From contig JAYGXS010000004.1 in the NCBI GenBank assembly GCA_036362985.1, forward strand, positions 38,978,892 to 39,042,891: a stretch of DNA of 64,000 nt, given 5' to 3'. The position numbers and the translations under genes are program-made. The DNA is from Ligula intestinalis (taxonomy: Eukaryota; Platyhelminthes; Cestoda; Diphyllobothriidea; Diphyllobothriidae). Below are positions 1 to 11,148 of the stretch, piece after piece. Below the pieces are notes generated by a model. The model was given only the letters and a program-made list of their open reading frames with translations, ran no database searches and was not told the DNA's origin. Within the stretch, counting starts at the first letter, position 1. Every line of letters starts with the position of its first letter.

Positions 1-2143
1 AAATGGAGTGGGATGCACCGGTAGATGCTGCTTCATTAACCTAGTGCGAAACCGAAAAAATAGCCAGCACGCTGATGTAACGGTGGTCCTCTCACTCGTG
101 TTTAGCAGTGGTGATGGAAAAAATGACCTTATGACTGCCGATGACATTATGACAATCGCTCAGCCGCGTACACGAACAGTCGAACTCGGTCTGTTAGCGT
201 AGGCCTAATTAGGTCACAGAACGTGTTGTGGTTTGTCGTTAAGCAGCACGACGAACGATGTAGAATCACCATAAACAAAATAAAATGGACCAGAAAAATC
301 TACAGTGTGGCGACAGCGGACCACCGATATCGGACATCAGAGTACGGTGAAGGACAAAATGCCTAGTCAAGCGACCAAGATCTGCCGATTAGTGTATCCA
401 GTCCTTCCCGGTTATACATTGCAGTTAAGAGAAAAAATTTATAAAGACGACTGTCGACAAAGAAGCTGGAAAAGACGTTAGGAGAAATGATTCTTCTGTA
501 GGTTCACAGCAGTGGTACGTCGAAAGTGCGGTGGAATGACAAGTACATTTTAACTAAAGGGTGCGGCCTGCGTTTCCCGAAATTTGATTTAAATGCTGTT
601 TACTTGGTCACAAACATCCGTGAAAGACAATAATAACCAGATGTCTTGTTCTACAGGCTGTCAACTACATGGTCGAGCCCCGCACGAAACGAAAAGCTAC
701 AGTAGTAGTTATAACCAAAAAGCATCTTTCGAAAAAAAATCGTTCCCCTTCCATTAATGTAATGACTTTTGTGGGAACAAGTAAATGTGTGCAGTGCGCA
801 AGCTATATTATAACTATAGAACCGTGAAATTAGTAAGCCCACATCATTGGAGTAGAATGCTCTCTAGACAGATTTGTTCCGCAAACCTCCTACTGAGAAG
901 CGGATTGTATGTCTTGGCGAAATGCAGTCCGGCTCTCGAGATGATCGTAAAGAGAAGCGTGCGCAGTTCTTTAAAGTAAGAAACAGAAAACAGTCACTAC
1001 GATGAAGACCATCTTAAATATTAAAAGCCAGACGCATAGCTTCACCGTACATTTGTCCATTATGGATATGCTTGTTCCGACCTAGTAATTCCTGCAAATT
1101 ACCTCGGAAGCATCGGTTCAATTCCAATTAACTGCATTCCGCCGAAAATGTTAAAGAGGAGGACTGAAGTGGTATTCAGCGTCCTCGCGACAATGTCCCC
1201 TCATATGAAACGTCTTGATAGCAGCACCCTTGTATTCAGACCTTCACGCAAACTTCAACAGTCCTTTTTACCTTGCTCGGAAATGGGCGCATCGTTTACT
1301 CTAAAGGTGGTCTGGCAGACATGCTAGCACCTGCGCAGGTACGCCGAATGGACAGCACAGGATGTAATAACGCATTTTAGCGACAACTGAGGGCAACTAG
1401 ACAAAATGCCTGTCAACAAAAACGACTGGCCAATTGGAGGAAGGAAATAGGCGTAAAATGTACGAAAAAATTTGGTTTTCATAAATTCTAGGCCATTGCC
1501 AGCACTAATTCTTCAAACGCCAGTGAACTGCGGTTGCATCTCCGTAATGCAACTAGGTGTACGCTTTGGGTGTAAGACATGGAAAGTATGAAAAGCTGAA
1601 CGTTATTTTATTAAGTTAACATTGCAAACGAAGTCCCAACGGAACAAATAATGTTTTGTTTCATGAGTCACCTGACTGACTCAGTCCGGCCATCTGGACC
1701 TCTAACAATAATCAGCATACCACAGCGACGAATTATTTAACATGTTCCAGCAACTATGATTTGAAGCCAGAACAACAGGGTGCTTGTGTAATTAATTCCC
1801 AGTTGTGCGTAGGCTGGTCGGTCACAGGCTGATTTCCAGGCAAGCATTGCATGGTTTGCCTGTTGCGAGCGTATGATCACAACACGTGGACCACTGCAAT
1901 AAAGGTTAACGTATGAAATGACTTCTGTGAGCTAGATTCTCAAGAACCCGACCTAAGTATTCGAACCTCAGACAGACAGTAAACATGCAGATTGTACTGA
2001 TCAGGCATGAACGCCGGCAGACTTTGGGCACAAGGGTCGAAAAACGTTCGAACATTTCACTATTTCTACCCAGCGTTTATCCCGACTGAATAATCAAACT
2101 CGCGTGTTCCACCAAACCGAAGTTGCGGAGCGTGTTGGTCCAG
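1..2143. other. no gene recognised
   Basis: I find no coding region, repeat family or RNA gene that I can support here. Open frames are short, AT-rich and without recognisable motifs. By position this stretch probably belongs to a large intron of the V-ATPase subunit a gene, whose exons 1-6 lie at 9457-6561 on the minus strand and whose remaining exons I could not find. I looked on the minus strand for the next expected block of that protein and saw nothing. Confidence 0.5.
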
Positions 2144-2172
2144 GTGTGTGTGTGTCGTAGCCCGTAGTTGGA

Positions 2173-2775
2173 TCAGGAATCCCCGCCAAAATCCAAACTG
2201 GGAGTAGTTGGGAGACGGAGAAAAGCCCCGACCTCGACCGGCTTGAGCCACAGGTCCGCGGGAGTGAGGTGGGTGCCTGGCCGAGAACTGCAGGCGAACA
2301 GATGACGGCAGTCATGCGGCGAGACGCCGCAGTCGGGTATGGATGGGTCGAGCCGGTGTAGGTACGGGCGAAGGAGCATGCAGTAGCCACTGCGTAGCTG
2401 CGCCAGGGTACAGCGAGTGACCCTCGGGAGATGTCGTTCCGAGGTCGCAATCGGAGGTGTATAGCCACCCAAAAGGACCGGGGGACGGTAACCTCGTTTC
2501 TCCTCGACAACGACTCTCTGGTGGAGACGCTGGAAGCCTGTCTTGGTGGCAGAGCTATCAACAGGTAGATCCGCGAGAGACGAGGCAACAGCTTCCTTGT
2601 GGAGTGCTCGAATAGACGGCCGGACGTTGCGGCAGGGCTCGGGAGCGGTGCAACGGTGATGATTGGAATGGCCGAGTTGCGAACAACTCCACCAGAACTG
2701 CTGGCTAAGTAGAGTGCTGTGATGGGCGACCGGTAGAACAGAAGCCTCCGCATGAAGATGATCTATAGGCGACAT
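2173..2775 (-). pseudogene. C-terminal Cys/His domain of jockey-like element (copy A)
   Basis: This frame continues downstream of the RT. It ends in the layout typical of jockey/I-type C-termini: TLAQLRSGYCMLL followed by a Cys, two His and a Cys spaced over IPDCGVSPHDCRHLFACSS, then LTPADLW. The domain is thought to bind nucleic acid in related elements. The same block is found in copies B (interrupted by an insertion at 22199) and C (26166-26400). The frame runs to within a few tens of bases of the CA-rich 3' tail. Confidence 0.75.
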
Positions 2776-2820
2776 TTTATAGCAACCCGTGCTCGTGCGG
2801 AGGGCAGCGTTCTGTGCTGA

Positions 2821-3968
2821 CTAAAGGCGGCGGAGGCTAGAAGAGCTTATAGTAGGAGACCAGATTGATGCCGCATAAGTGAGGTGCGGCTTTGCCGGCG
2901 CCTTGAAAGCAGGCGACAAAGTCTCTTTCACGCAGCACCAGGATGTGCCTGCTAGAGCCTTGAGGACCTTGGTGCAGCGGCTTACTTTGCTTGCGGTCTC
3001 CCTGGCATGGTCTGCGAACGTGAAAAGCGGATCAAAACGCTCACCAAGGAGTTTGGGCTTGCGGACGAGCGGTAAGGACGCCCCATTGACGGTGATGACC
3101 GGGTGACGATTAAACTCCTTCGGATCAAGCCTGCAAACAGTTACGGACGACTTGGCTGCCGAGATCGTCATTCCGCGCTGGGTGAGGAAGTTTTTGACAA
3201 CAGGCGTGAACTCGTGAGGAGCTGTACAGCCTGATCGATGTCATGGTGCCGGCAAAAGAACGTAAAATCGTCCGCGTAGGATGCCACTTGCACAGGTGCC
3301 CGGGGGAGTGGGAGCTCTCGCATGTAGATGTTAAAGAGCGTCGGGCTGAGCACAGAGCCTTGAGGGACGCTACAGTTCTGCTTACGGGACTTAAAGAGAG
3401 CGCCCTCGAAAAGGACACGAGCATGACGGCCACGGATGTAAGCCGCCAACCATCGGACCAGGCCAGTCGGGACGTTCAGCGAGACCAAGTCCTGCAGGAG
3501 CTGATCGTGGCGGACGCAGTCAAAGGCTCGTGACAGGTCAATTGAGACTGCCACGGTCGGTGAAGCGGGCTTCTGTTGATTGAAGCCCTCGAAGATAGCG
3601 TCGCTGAGCTCGAAAAGCGCCGTTGTAGTCCCACGACCCGATCGGAAACCATGTTGGTGGCAAGATAGTTCCGCCACAGACGTCAGAATTGGGTGGAAGA
3701 GCCGTTCCAGGATCTTCGCCAATGGACTGAGGAGGGCAATTGGACGATAAGAAGTCGCTAGGCAGGGGTCCTTACCCGCTTTGACCAGGGGGATAATTAT
3801 CAACTGGCGCCAGCAATCAGGGATGATTGAAGTTCCCAGTGAAAGGTTGAAGAGGGCGGCAAGGTAGGCAGCCACCTTCAGGCCAATGTAGCGCACTTGG
3901 ATAGGCGCCAGACCACGTGGTCCTAAGGCTTTCGAAGCTCTCATTTTCTTGACGGCGGAGGATGGCAT
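2821..3968 (-). pseudogene. jockey-like reverse transcriptase (copy A)
   Basis: Two overlapping frames (3968-3168, then 3171-2821) make up an RT of non-LTR type. Visible landmarks are the palm entry SIDLSRAFDCVRHDQLL, the fingers motif NCSVPQGSVLSPTLFNIYM, the catalytic SYADDFTFF (about 3267-3278), and the thumb region with the RHPVITVNG and LGERFDPLFTF blocks. A frameshift near 3170 separates the catalytic core from the thumb, so it cannot be translated as one protein. It is closely similar in reading to the plus-strand copies at 20.5 and 24.6 kb. Copy A is the only one of the three full copies that keeps the YADD. Confidence 0.87.
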
Positions 3969-4440
3969 CAGCCGAAAAGGAAATGTCTGGGGGTGGGGCT
4001 TTATGGAGGAGACGAAGAAGGGGGCGCTGGCTTTTGGGACTAAGCGCCGAGCGGGGCGAGAACAGCTTGTTCATCTTCGGGGCGATTTTACCGTTGTTGG
4101 AAATAAACTTGCCGTCCCCGAAGCTAATAGACTGGTTAGATGTATCAGCCCGGGGTTTGGTCAGGTTGCGTAAAAGCTTTCAAGTGGCAGCTGAGTTGCC
4201 GCTGAAATTGCAATCTACAACTAGTTTACGCCAGCGTTGGCGTTTGCCATCGTTGATAGTCTTAGTGATTAAGCCATTCAGTCCGCCAACGCGCGGGTCA
4301 CTGGCATCACGCGCTCGTATTTCGTCTCTCTTTCGTTCCAGGCGGGAGGCTTCGGGCGGATAGTAAGGATGGAGAAGGGGAATGCGGCCGTTAGGGATGT
4401 TGTGACTTGCTGCTGCCAGGAGTATTCGATGAAGGGCTCG

Positions 4441-5237
4441 CTACGCCGTGTGGATACAGGTGGGAGGCGGTAGGCCATCGATCTCGGCTTCATATTTGGT
4501 CGTGAAAGCTGCCCAATTGGCTCTCTTGAAGTTAATGAAGTGCCAGTTGGGGGCCTTGATACGCTCGGCGGCGGTGCCCAATTCGAGCACAATGGGGAGA
4601 TGGTCGCTACCCAGGCTGATTTCAGTGTTCAACATGGTGAAGGCTACCAGGCTGAGACTGGCGAAGGAAATATCGGGCGAGCTGGAGGCGCCGTTGGTCA
4701 GGAGCCGCGTTTGGCTGTTCTCATTGAGGACGGCAAAGGGGGCGTGTTCTATTTCATCAGCCAGGGCTTCTCCTCGGAGGTCAGCCGCCAAGTTAGAGCA
4801 CCACAGGTCGTGGTGGGCGTTGCAGTCACCTAGCACCAAACTGTCTCCAGAAGGTAAAGGGGGAGCGATAGAAGCGGTGAAACCAGGAGGACAACTGGAA
4901 GTTGGAGGGATGTACACGTTCACGACGGTTAGCGGCGCCGGGCCAATGTCAAGGGAAATCGCCAGTACTTCCGTGGGATCGGCTCCAAGTAGGGGTAGCT
5001 GGTGATAAGCAATGGATTTGTCCACCAGGAAGGCCAAACCTCCGCCTTTGTTGCGGCCGCGGTCGCGACGGACAATCGTGTAATCGGCACAGGAAGGGAC
5101 CTTAGTGGATTTAAACCACTTTGTCTTTTGGATTGCCGCCACAGCTATGTTGTGTGAGCGCATGAAGGCCAGGAGCTGGTCAAGCTTCCCAAGGAGGCCA
5201 TTGGCGTTAAATTGTAAGATCTTAAGACCAGGTGGTT
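4441..5237 (-). pseudogene. jockey-like endonuclease domain (copy A)
   Basis: The reading frame starts with the family's usual opening, ILQFNANGLLGKLDQL, just upstream of the first methionine at 5163. It then shows the endonuclease landmarks: AAIQKTKW (normally Q-E-T-W/K), GGGLAFLVDK, the VVNVYIPP strand, the catalytic GDCNAHHDLW, SPDISF, and the C-terminal SDHLPI. An in-frame stop lies directly upstream of the opening block. The domain nicks target DNA to prime reverse transcription in non-LTR elements. The Q-K-T in place of Q-E-T suggests loss of a metal-binding glutamate. The frame ends at 4441, before the linker to the RT. Confidence 0.85.
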
Positions 5238-5700
5238 AGGCAAGGTCGGAGACCATAGGATTTGGGTTCAACACTGGACAGACTGGAGGCATGGAGATCG
5301 GTGGGGGACAGCTGGGACACGCAAAGACGAGCGACCAATCGGCAGCCGTGGCGAGGCCACTGCAGCGGAGATGGCACCAGCCATTGTAGGAGCCACAACG
5401 TACAGACTAGTCGCGGCGGCCCAGGCGGACTCGGTAGAACGAGCAGTACCAGAGAGGTCCAGGGTTGGCCTCAATTCCGGCGGTGAGGAGGAGGAGTCGG
5501 AGCAGCGTGGCCGGGAGGGGCTGTTCCGTCATCAAAAACACGGATTGGGCGGAGGGGAGAGTTGATCCAACGTAGGGAGATGGGTGTAGCAGACCTTGGC
5601 CGCCGGGAGGGCGGGTGGGAACGCGATTCGTAGACGCGTCTGCTGTGGTTTGCTGTTGGTCCTGGTGAAGGCTGTTGAAGGGATCGTAATGCTTGCATCT

Positions 5701-6560
5701 GACATGTTCTCCGGTGTTTCTTGTGAATTTTAAGCGTAAGCGGGTCCCCAGGAATTGGCTAGATTACTTTTTTGAGGATGTCTGTCCTAACGCTTTGTCG
5801 TAAAACCTAGCCGCAAGGTACTGGGGCTAAATTAACTTACAGTCGCCATGACGCAGTGCCGTCATCTGGCTTTGTAATATTTCATAAGGCAGTCAGTCAG
5901 TCCAGCGGGCTCCCAGAAGCTAATATCCCCGGTTACGGAACGAAAGGATTCACGGGAGAGAACTGCTCAGCAGGGATATCTTCTAGTTTCGGTAATGCCA
6001 CATGGAAGGTGGGAGGAGACACCCAAACATTAACGGTATGATAAACAAAATGCAAAGTCAATCAACAAGGCTTGCCTTAACGAATTCTAAAATTGACTTT
6101 TGCAAAGAAATACAAGTATGCGAATATAATTTTCTCCAACCAGCGGGTAAACTAACAAGCGAGAACGCGGACCAACAGTGTGTGTGACTGAAGTGAGCGA
6201 CTACAACTCCTAGGGACCAGGTAGGCCTAGGCGAGGGCTGCAATTTCGCCATAAAAAAGCATAATAATCCAAAAATATACAACGGAGGGCTATTCAGTGG
6301 ACCAAATAGCCTTTAGTGTCCCCTCGATGCAATCTAAAAAGTTAATGTATTGATAAACAGTGACAGTTTAATTATTCATGGATTAGCAGGGGCTGTTTGC
6401 AAATAAATTTCGGTGAGCAAACATTTCTTTTTAATTTGTTGCTTAGATTAAGAAATTTCTTCGGTTATCATTGAGAAAAGCACCACAAGAATAAGCCACA
6501 TTTAGTTATTTTATACGACCGAACTTGACTAGAAGAAGTAATCAAGTGGCAGGATCTTAC
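5701..6560. other. V-ATPase intron sequence, nothing recognised
   Basis: This AT-rich stretch lies between the jockey-like copy A and exon 6 of the V-ATPase subunit a gene. By position it belongs to the intron that starts at 6560 on the minus strand. I searched the minus strand for the next conserved block of subunit a and did not find it. No repeat shared with the rest of the window was seen. Confidence 0.5.
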
Positions 6561-6643
6561 CCGTCACAGATTTTTTCCACTCGACTTTTCAGTTGCTCGC
6601 CTTGGAAGAATATGATGAACATGCATTTGTTTAACGGCTCACC
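6561..6643 (-). CDS. ATP6V0A: V-ATPase subunit a exon 6
   Basis: It encodes a beta-strand block conserved in the family, [20 protein letters not shown]. It begins after TTTTAG at 6643 and ends in phase 2 at a GTAAGA donor. This is the last exon I can recognise. The next family block (the FRA-x-LYPCP region) is not seen between 6560 and 1. Confidence 0.9.
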
Positions 6644-9457
6644 CTAAAAGAGAAAGTATTGACAGCCTTAGCTTGAGTTAAACGTAAGATTTAAAATAGC
6701 AATATATTGGAGTCAGAGTACTTCATCCTATTTCGATAGCACTTGGGCATCGAAGGCAAAACCTTGATGGCTCAGAAGGAGATAACAAACTATTAGCAGG
6801 AATTTTATAAACAACCATATTTGTGGGCGAATCTCTCCGAATAACGAATTTCTGGAAGTCTGTGGTAAAACTAAGCTCACACAGCATTTTATCTGTTTAA
6901 CAAAAGTATGTTTTCGCCGAGTAAAGGATAATAAATATTGCGCCAGATGATCAGACACGTTTGTACGTTGGCTAACCTTATGACCATAATGAGCTCCAAT
7001 GCAGTTTGAGTTAAGGGGGCTCTTGGCAACAGAAGCCACGAAAATATATGCAGAGCAGTTGGCATTTAGTTGGGAAATCACTTTTAATTTAGTCTGACGA
7101 CGAACACTTGATACTTGTTCGAAAATTCACGAGAACAACTCGATTTTCCAAAGATCTTTTTTTTCAATTACAGAGTGGTAATGGAAACACTCAGTGATAC
7201 GGCAAACTAAAAGTGTGGAGATATATTGAAATTAAAAAGTTAAAAGGTGCTTATTACACACGCACGACCCGCATGGGGTGCAGGGAGATTGCGGAAATAC
7301 AGGACAGGGAGCCGAAGCTATCTATGCATTTGAATATGATAATTAATTTTTACCGTCGTGCAAACGAACTGTTTTAATCCTTGCGCCTACAGGCTTCGAA
7401 AAAAACTTAATAAACTGATTTTGCCTCTAGCTAACACACTTTCCCATGCCGTGCATTCTTCTTTCACCAAAAATCGCAGTCTAATTAGGTTTTTTAATGC
7501 CACAACATACTTTTCCTTCTGGTGTATCAAACGCTCTTGTCTTGAGTGACAAAGGCATTTAGCAGCGAACTGAGACCAAAAAACTATAGTAAGTACCCTA
7601 CATCTATTTCAGAATCGGCCTTAAGGAAAAGAAATGTAGAAGAATGCCTACTCTGTAAGGATGATGCGAAAACAATTATCACAATTATCTAGGTGGCAAG
7701 AATTACGACAATAAAATTTAAAACAGTAGGGATTTATTCTCTTAAAGATCAAAGCACGGAACTTAAAGTCCTGTTACGCACCGTTACAGGATCTTCGACG
7801 CTTTCGATCTCGGCGTGTCGAAGGAAAACGTTGCCGCGACAGGCCCGCCAAAGCATTCTCTCGAAGGCAAGAAGACGATTCCTGAGGATCACTCCCGCCA
7901 CAAAACTAAAACGCACAAGAGGCTCAAAAATGATTTTTCTACTGTCAAATATGGTCCAAGGCCACAAACATCAAAGAGAAGGGATGATGAATCATAATGC
8001 AGTGCTGGGAGGGAGAAATCAACAAATCGAAGAGGACGCTCACTCACTCAACGTGCCGGCTGTATGCAGACGGTGTGCCTCCGCCACGGAATAAAACTTC
8101 GTATTCGTCAGTCCGTGTATCCAGGTCAAAGTCACTAATTCATCAAAATGTGTTTCACAAGAGAGTTTACAAATAAAGTGCAGACCTCCTATGAGGTGTG
8201 CATCTGCCCAAGAAAGGTTAATTCAAGCGTTAAGGCATAGGAATGAGAACGTTAGCTGGAAGAGCAGCACAGCAGCTAAAACTACTCAAAACCCACCCAA
8301 CCCGCAAAGCCTTGCGTTCGGCAGATTCTGGATCCTCAAGCATCATTACTTCCGGAGCCTGAACCGTCATGTTGACTTCATAAGGAGCCTAAAGCAGAAT
8401 CAAAGCACATGTTTAACGAGGTCTGAAAGAAGTTGGGCAAGTTGGACGGCGAAAACTAAAATTATTTCAAGCTATCAGGAAGTAGTGTGAGGTGGTGAGC
8501 TTGCAGTTCCGTTTCCTGCTAATTAAGGCGAGGACTAGAAATGCACAAATATTGTACTTGAGTTTATGAAAATATTGAACTCCCAGACTTGTTGAGGATG
8601 CTGTAAAGGGTCGTCCAACGTATACTGCGTATTTAACTGCGTTTGCTCAAAGCATACAAGTAGGCATAGACTTATAATTTGACAGCCAAATTTTGACAGG
8701 TTGACAATAACGAAGTAATCAGACAAGTTAAAAGCAAAGCGAAATAGAGAACGAGGAAACCAAATTAACGGTTTTCATAAACTCGTATATAAACTACTAT
8801 GTTGATCGTTGTAGTGGAAAATGTCACAACAGTACAACAATTAATAATATTCTTGAAATTGCAGTATAAGAAAGCCAAATTAAAAATTTCCACCAAACAC
8901 ACGCAGCATAAAACTATTTATCCCTACAAATACATGATTTTAAGAATGCGGGGAGCAACAAACCTCTTCGAAGAAGACTTGAGCTCGACGAAGTACGAAC
9001 TTAACTTCTGTAAGTTCCATAAAGGTTTGTTTCAGTTGACTGACGCTGAGGTTGACTTCTCTCAATTCATTTTCTAGTTTTTCAAGAGTTGACTCAAGCT
9101 CAATCATTTCCCTCGGTGGTGGAGCTTCTGGAGTATCGTCCGCCTCCAAAATCGTTAGGCCTTCTTTCATAATTTCGCCTTCAATGTAGCCTAATTGCTA
9201 CCATAGAAAATGCATTGAGATGGACTTACGCAACTTGCGTTCCATTTCATCACAGCGACGAACTTCGTCTACAAATTTACGCTGAAAAGCATTCACTTCT
9301 GGGTTCGCCTAGAGGAAATTGGATAAGATTCCTGACTTACGTCACGTATCTGGACAACACCAAGCTCGCCCAGCTCTGCTATGCACATATAGGCAGAATC
9401 AGTATGTAAAATGAGCTGAGATAGCTGCATCTCTTCCGAACGAAATAAAGACCCCAT
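6561..9457 (-). CDS. ATP6V0A: V-type proton ATPase subunit a, 5' six exons (partial gene)
   Basis: Six exons joined in phase encode about 241 residues of the cytosolic N-terminal half of V-ATPase subunit a, the membrane stator that carries the proton half-channels. Exons run 9457-9341, 9308-9230, 9190-8964, 8388-8297, 7905-7782 and 6643-6561, each with GT/AG borders. Family blocks are clear: [15 protein letters not shown] at the start, [99 protein letters not shown], and [21 protein letters not shown]. No stop interrupts the model. The start is the first ATG and matches the family's usual start. The eight-helix membrane half is absent from the window, so the gene must continue past position 1 or be broken by the jockey-like copy A. 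The paralogue (a1-a4 type) cannot be told from this part. Confidence 0.92.
7088..7162 (+). repeat. short dispersed repeat with GACGAAG-type motif, copy 1
   Basis: About 70 bp here read GTCTGACGACGAACACTTG, then TTGTTCGAAAATTCACGAG, then a match to TTTTCC-AAGAT-TTTT. The same sequence appears inverted at 36075-36150. In flatworms and other animals, a CTGACGAAGAACAC motif followed by CGAAA recalls the 3' untranslated ends of Penelope-like elements, so both may be such 3' ends. That assignment is an inference; the repetition itself is seen. It lies in V-ATPase intron 5. Confidence 0.6.
7782..7905 (-). CDS. ATP6V0A: V-ATPase subunit a exon 5
   Basis: It encodes the highly conserved distal-lobe core: [20 protein letters not shown], then [19 protein letters not shown]. 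The exon begins after TTTTAG and ends in phase 0 at GTGCGT. The intron to exon 6 (7781-6644) is 1,138 bp. Confidence 0.95.
8297..8388 (-). CDS. ATP6V0A: V-ATPase subunit a exon 4
   Basis: A short exon that links the stalk helix to the distal lobe; its end reads ERKALRVG. It starts after GCTTTAG and ends in phase 2 at a GTGGGT donor. The split glycine codon joins exactly to the FVAGVI of exon 5, the family's RLGFVAGVI block. Confidence 0.88.
8964..9190 (-). CDS. ATP6V0A: V-ATPase subunit a exon 3
   Basis: It encodes the long heptad-rich stalk helix: [17 protein letters not shown], then [19 protein letters not shown]. It ends in phase 0 at a GTTTGT donor. The next intron (8963-8389) is 575 bp. 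Confidence 0.93.
9230..9308 (-). CDS. ATP6V0A: V-ATPase subunit a exon 2
   Basis: It encodes [18 protein letters not shown] and the start of the following helix, in the coiled N-terminal stalk. It begins after CTCTAG and ends in phase 1 at a GTAAGT donor. The following intron (9229-9191) is 39 bp. Confidence 0.92.
9341..9457 (-). CDS. ATP6V0A: V-ATPase subunit a exon 1
   Basis: Residues 1-39, starting at the ATG complementary to 9455-9457. It encodes the universal start of the family ([10 protein letters not shown]) and the AELGELG block. The donor GTAAGT follows GAC, and the intron (9340-9309) is only 32 bp, in phase 0. Confidence 0.92.
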
Positions 9458-11148
9458 ATTTTACTTCTTGCAGCGAATTTTACCCGCCACACAATACGAC
9501 CAGAATAAAAAAGGAAGATAAGAAGGCTTTTGAAACAGCCGCGTAACTACTACTTGTAAAGGTTAAGGGAAAATTCGTTTCATGTTCAAAGATCCGAGTT
9601 ATCAATGTACACTAAAGACAGTCAAGAACTTCAGTTTCTGCACCAATATTTGGTGATATTTTCTGCTGATAAACCGAATACATGCAAAAGCGTATACTTG
9701 ACCTTAGACTGCGTAGAATCTTATAAGCCGGCTGTTGCAAATGTATGACATCCTACCTTTTCCATTTTTAGGTATGTACACCATATACATAACCTTTTGC
9801 ATGCAACCACGTTTTAATTTAGTGAACAAACACTATTCCGGCAGCTTTGCTTCTACTGTGAAGCGACTTCAGCCGTAACTGCTCTGAGTGTCTGAGGTCA
9901 AAGGCACTCTACGTGACCCTTCATTTGCAGCAATCTTCTGAAGAAATTATGTCTTGATTGGCAAATTGCTGGACGAACGAGTTTGGCTAGCAAATTTTGC
10001 CCAATCCGTCTTCTGCACAATTCGATCTCCGGCTATCGCTGAAAAAGGCTGCGAGGATTTTTGTGATAGACTGAAGCCGGCCTACGTTGAATGCACGACA
10101 CCATCACCTGGTCCGTCCACTTCCATGGCACCTTCACCCTGCACTCCACCTGCTGCCCCCAGACCACCGCTACTCTCCCCAATCGAATCTAACCCCACCA
10201 CCCTTCAATGAAACCTCTCTGGTGATCATTCTCGAGCTCAAGAGAATCCAGCAACAATTTGCCAACGAGATTTCTCTCGATTTTTTACAATCGCGGCCCA
10301 ACGAACTTGGATCCCGGTCTTCACGGAGTCATCCTTTGGCAAGTCGACTGCTTGACTACTGCCGGCTAGGACCGTGAAGGATCTAAGTGAGTTGTATCAT
10401 TTCTAATCTTCATCGTTATCCTCATATACCGGTTTTTACTATTTTTCCATTATAATAGTCTAGTAAATCACTTACTAGCAGTTAGATCACCTCAGAAAGT
10501 TTTCCATTGCGTATTTGCCAAGACGTTTTGTATATTTGTAGTGATAAAGCCTCAACAATTTTCAACAAAAATAGTGTACACTTGTTTCAATATAAATCCA
10601 CATATTTTTCACCCCCTGCCAGCACAATCCCCGTTTAGCCTCAATTAGGTCGGGGTTAAACGGGGGTAAACGGGGATATACACCACCTAGGACAGGGCTT
10701 CTGACGGGGATTTCAACCCGTTTAGCCCCGCATAGGAAAAAATCCGGCAGCATGACGCCTTATCCTAACCTTTTATAGCCCCATTTCCTCAAACCCAAAT
10801 CGTGAAAGCATAAGGCACGCAGTTTATGATATGGAAAATGTATTGAAAGATAAAATGAATTCGTAGAAAACGATATGTACATAAATGTTTCTCATTGTTC
10901 GAACAAGTTTCATTGTTCATTCAGGGATTGACCGTCATACTTGGGATAACATTCTTCAGGTATGGAGGGCTGTTCATACACTGAAGTACTTGCTCGAAAT
11001 TCATCGAGAGTTGCAGGCTCCTACAATGACAGAAAAAGCAATATTAGATGCGTACAGTCATAATTTATAACAATTAATTCAAAGTCAAATCAACTGAACA
11101 AAGAAGATATGCAAGAATGATGATACTTACCGTGTCCTCAGAGTTTAG
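9458..11148. other. intergenic; proline-rich frame and GTTTAGCCCC inverted motifs
   Basis: This is the region upstream of the V-ATPase start, where its promoter must lie on the minus strand; I see no convincing core element. A plus-strand frame at 9954-10211 is proline/serine rich at its end, resembles nothing I know, and has no splice context, so I do not call it a gene. At 10625-10735 four short copies of a CCCCGTTTA/TAAACGGGG motif occur in both orientations and could fold into hairpins. The rest is AT-rich and featureless. Confidence 0.4.

Larger units (their letters stand above)
2144..5700 (-). mobile_element. jockey-like non-LTR retrotransposon, copy A
   Basis: Read on the minus strand this copy has, in order, a proline-rich stretch (5700-5240), an apurinic-type endonuclease (5237-4441), a linker (4440-4080), a reverse transcriptase (3968-2821) and a C-terminal Cys/His domain (2775-2173). 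It ends in a GGGCTACGACACACACAC tail (complement at 2144-2165). The frame is broken several times, so the copy is dead, but the RT catalytic YADD is intact (about 3267-3278). Two further copies of the same family (20505 and 24588, plus strand) and a 239-bp fragment (15680) are in the window. The family assignment (jockey/I-like) rests on domain order and the C-terminal Cys/His motif. The 5' end is uncertain. Confidence 0.85.

Noticed and set aside
1100..1125. GGTTCAATTCC, resembling a tRNA T-loop.
   Set aside because: No acceptor or anticodon stem can be formed around it.
4448..5005. 185-codon plus-strand frame across copy A.
   Set aside because: It is the reverse shadow of the jockey-like endonuclease, whose motifs are on the minus strand.
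9954..10377. Overlapping plus-strand frames, one proline-rich, possibly a small gene.
   Set aside because: No homology that I recognise, no splice or start context, and the composition is low-complexity at the end.
10625..10735. Cluster of CCCCGTTTA / TAAACGGGG motifs, considered as a MITE.
   Set aside because: No clear terminal repeat, no target duplication and no second copy in the window.
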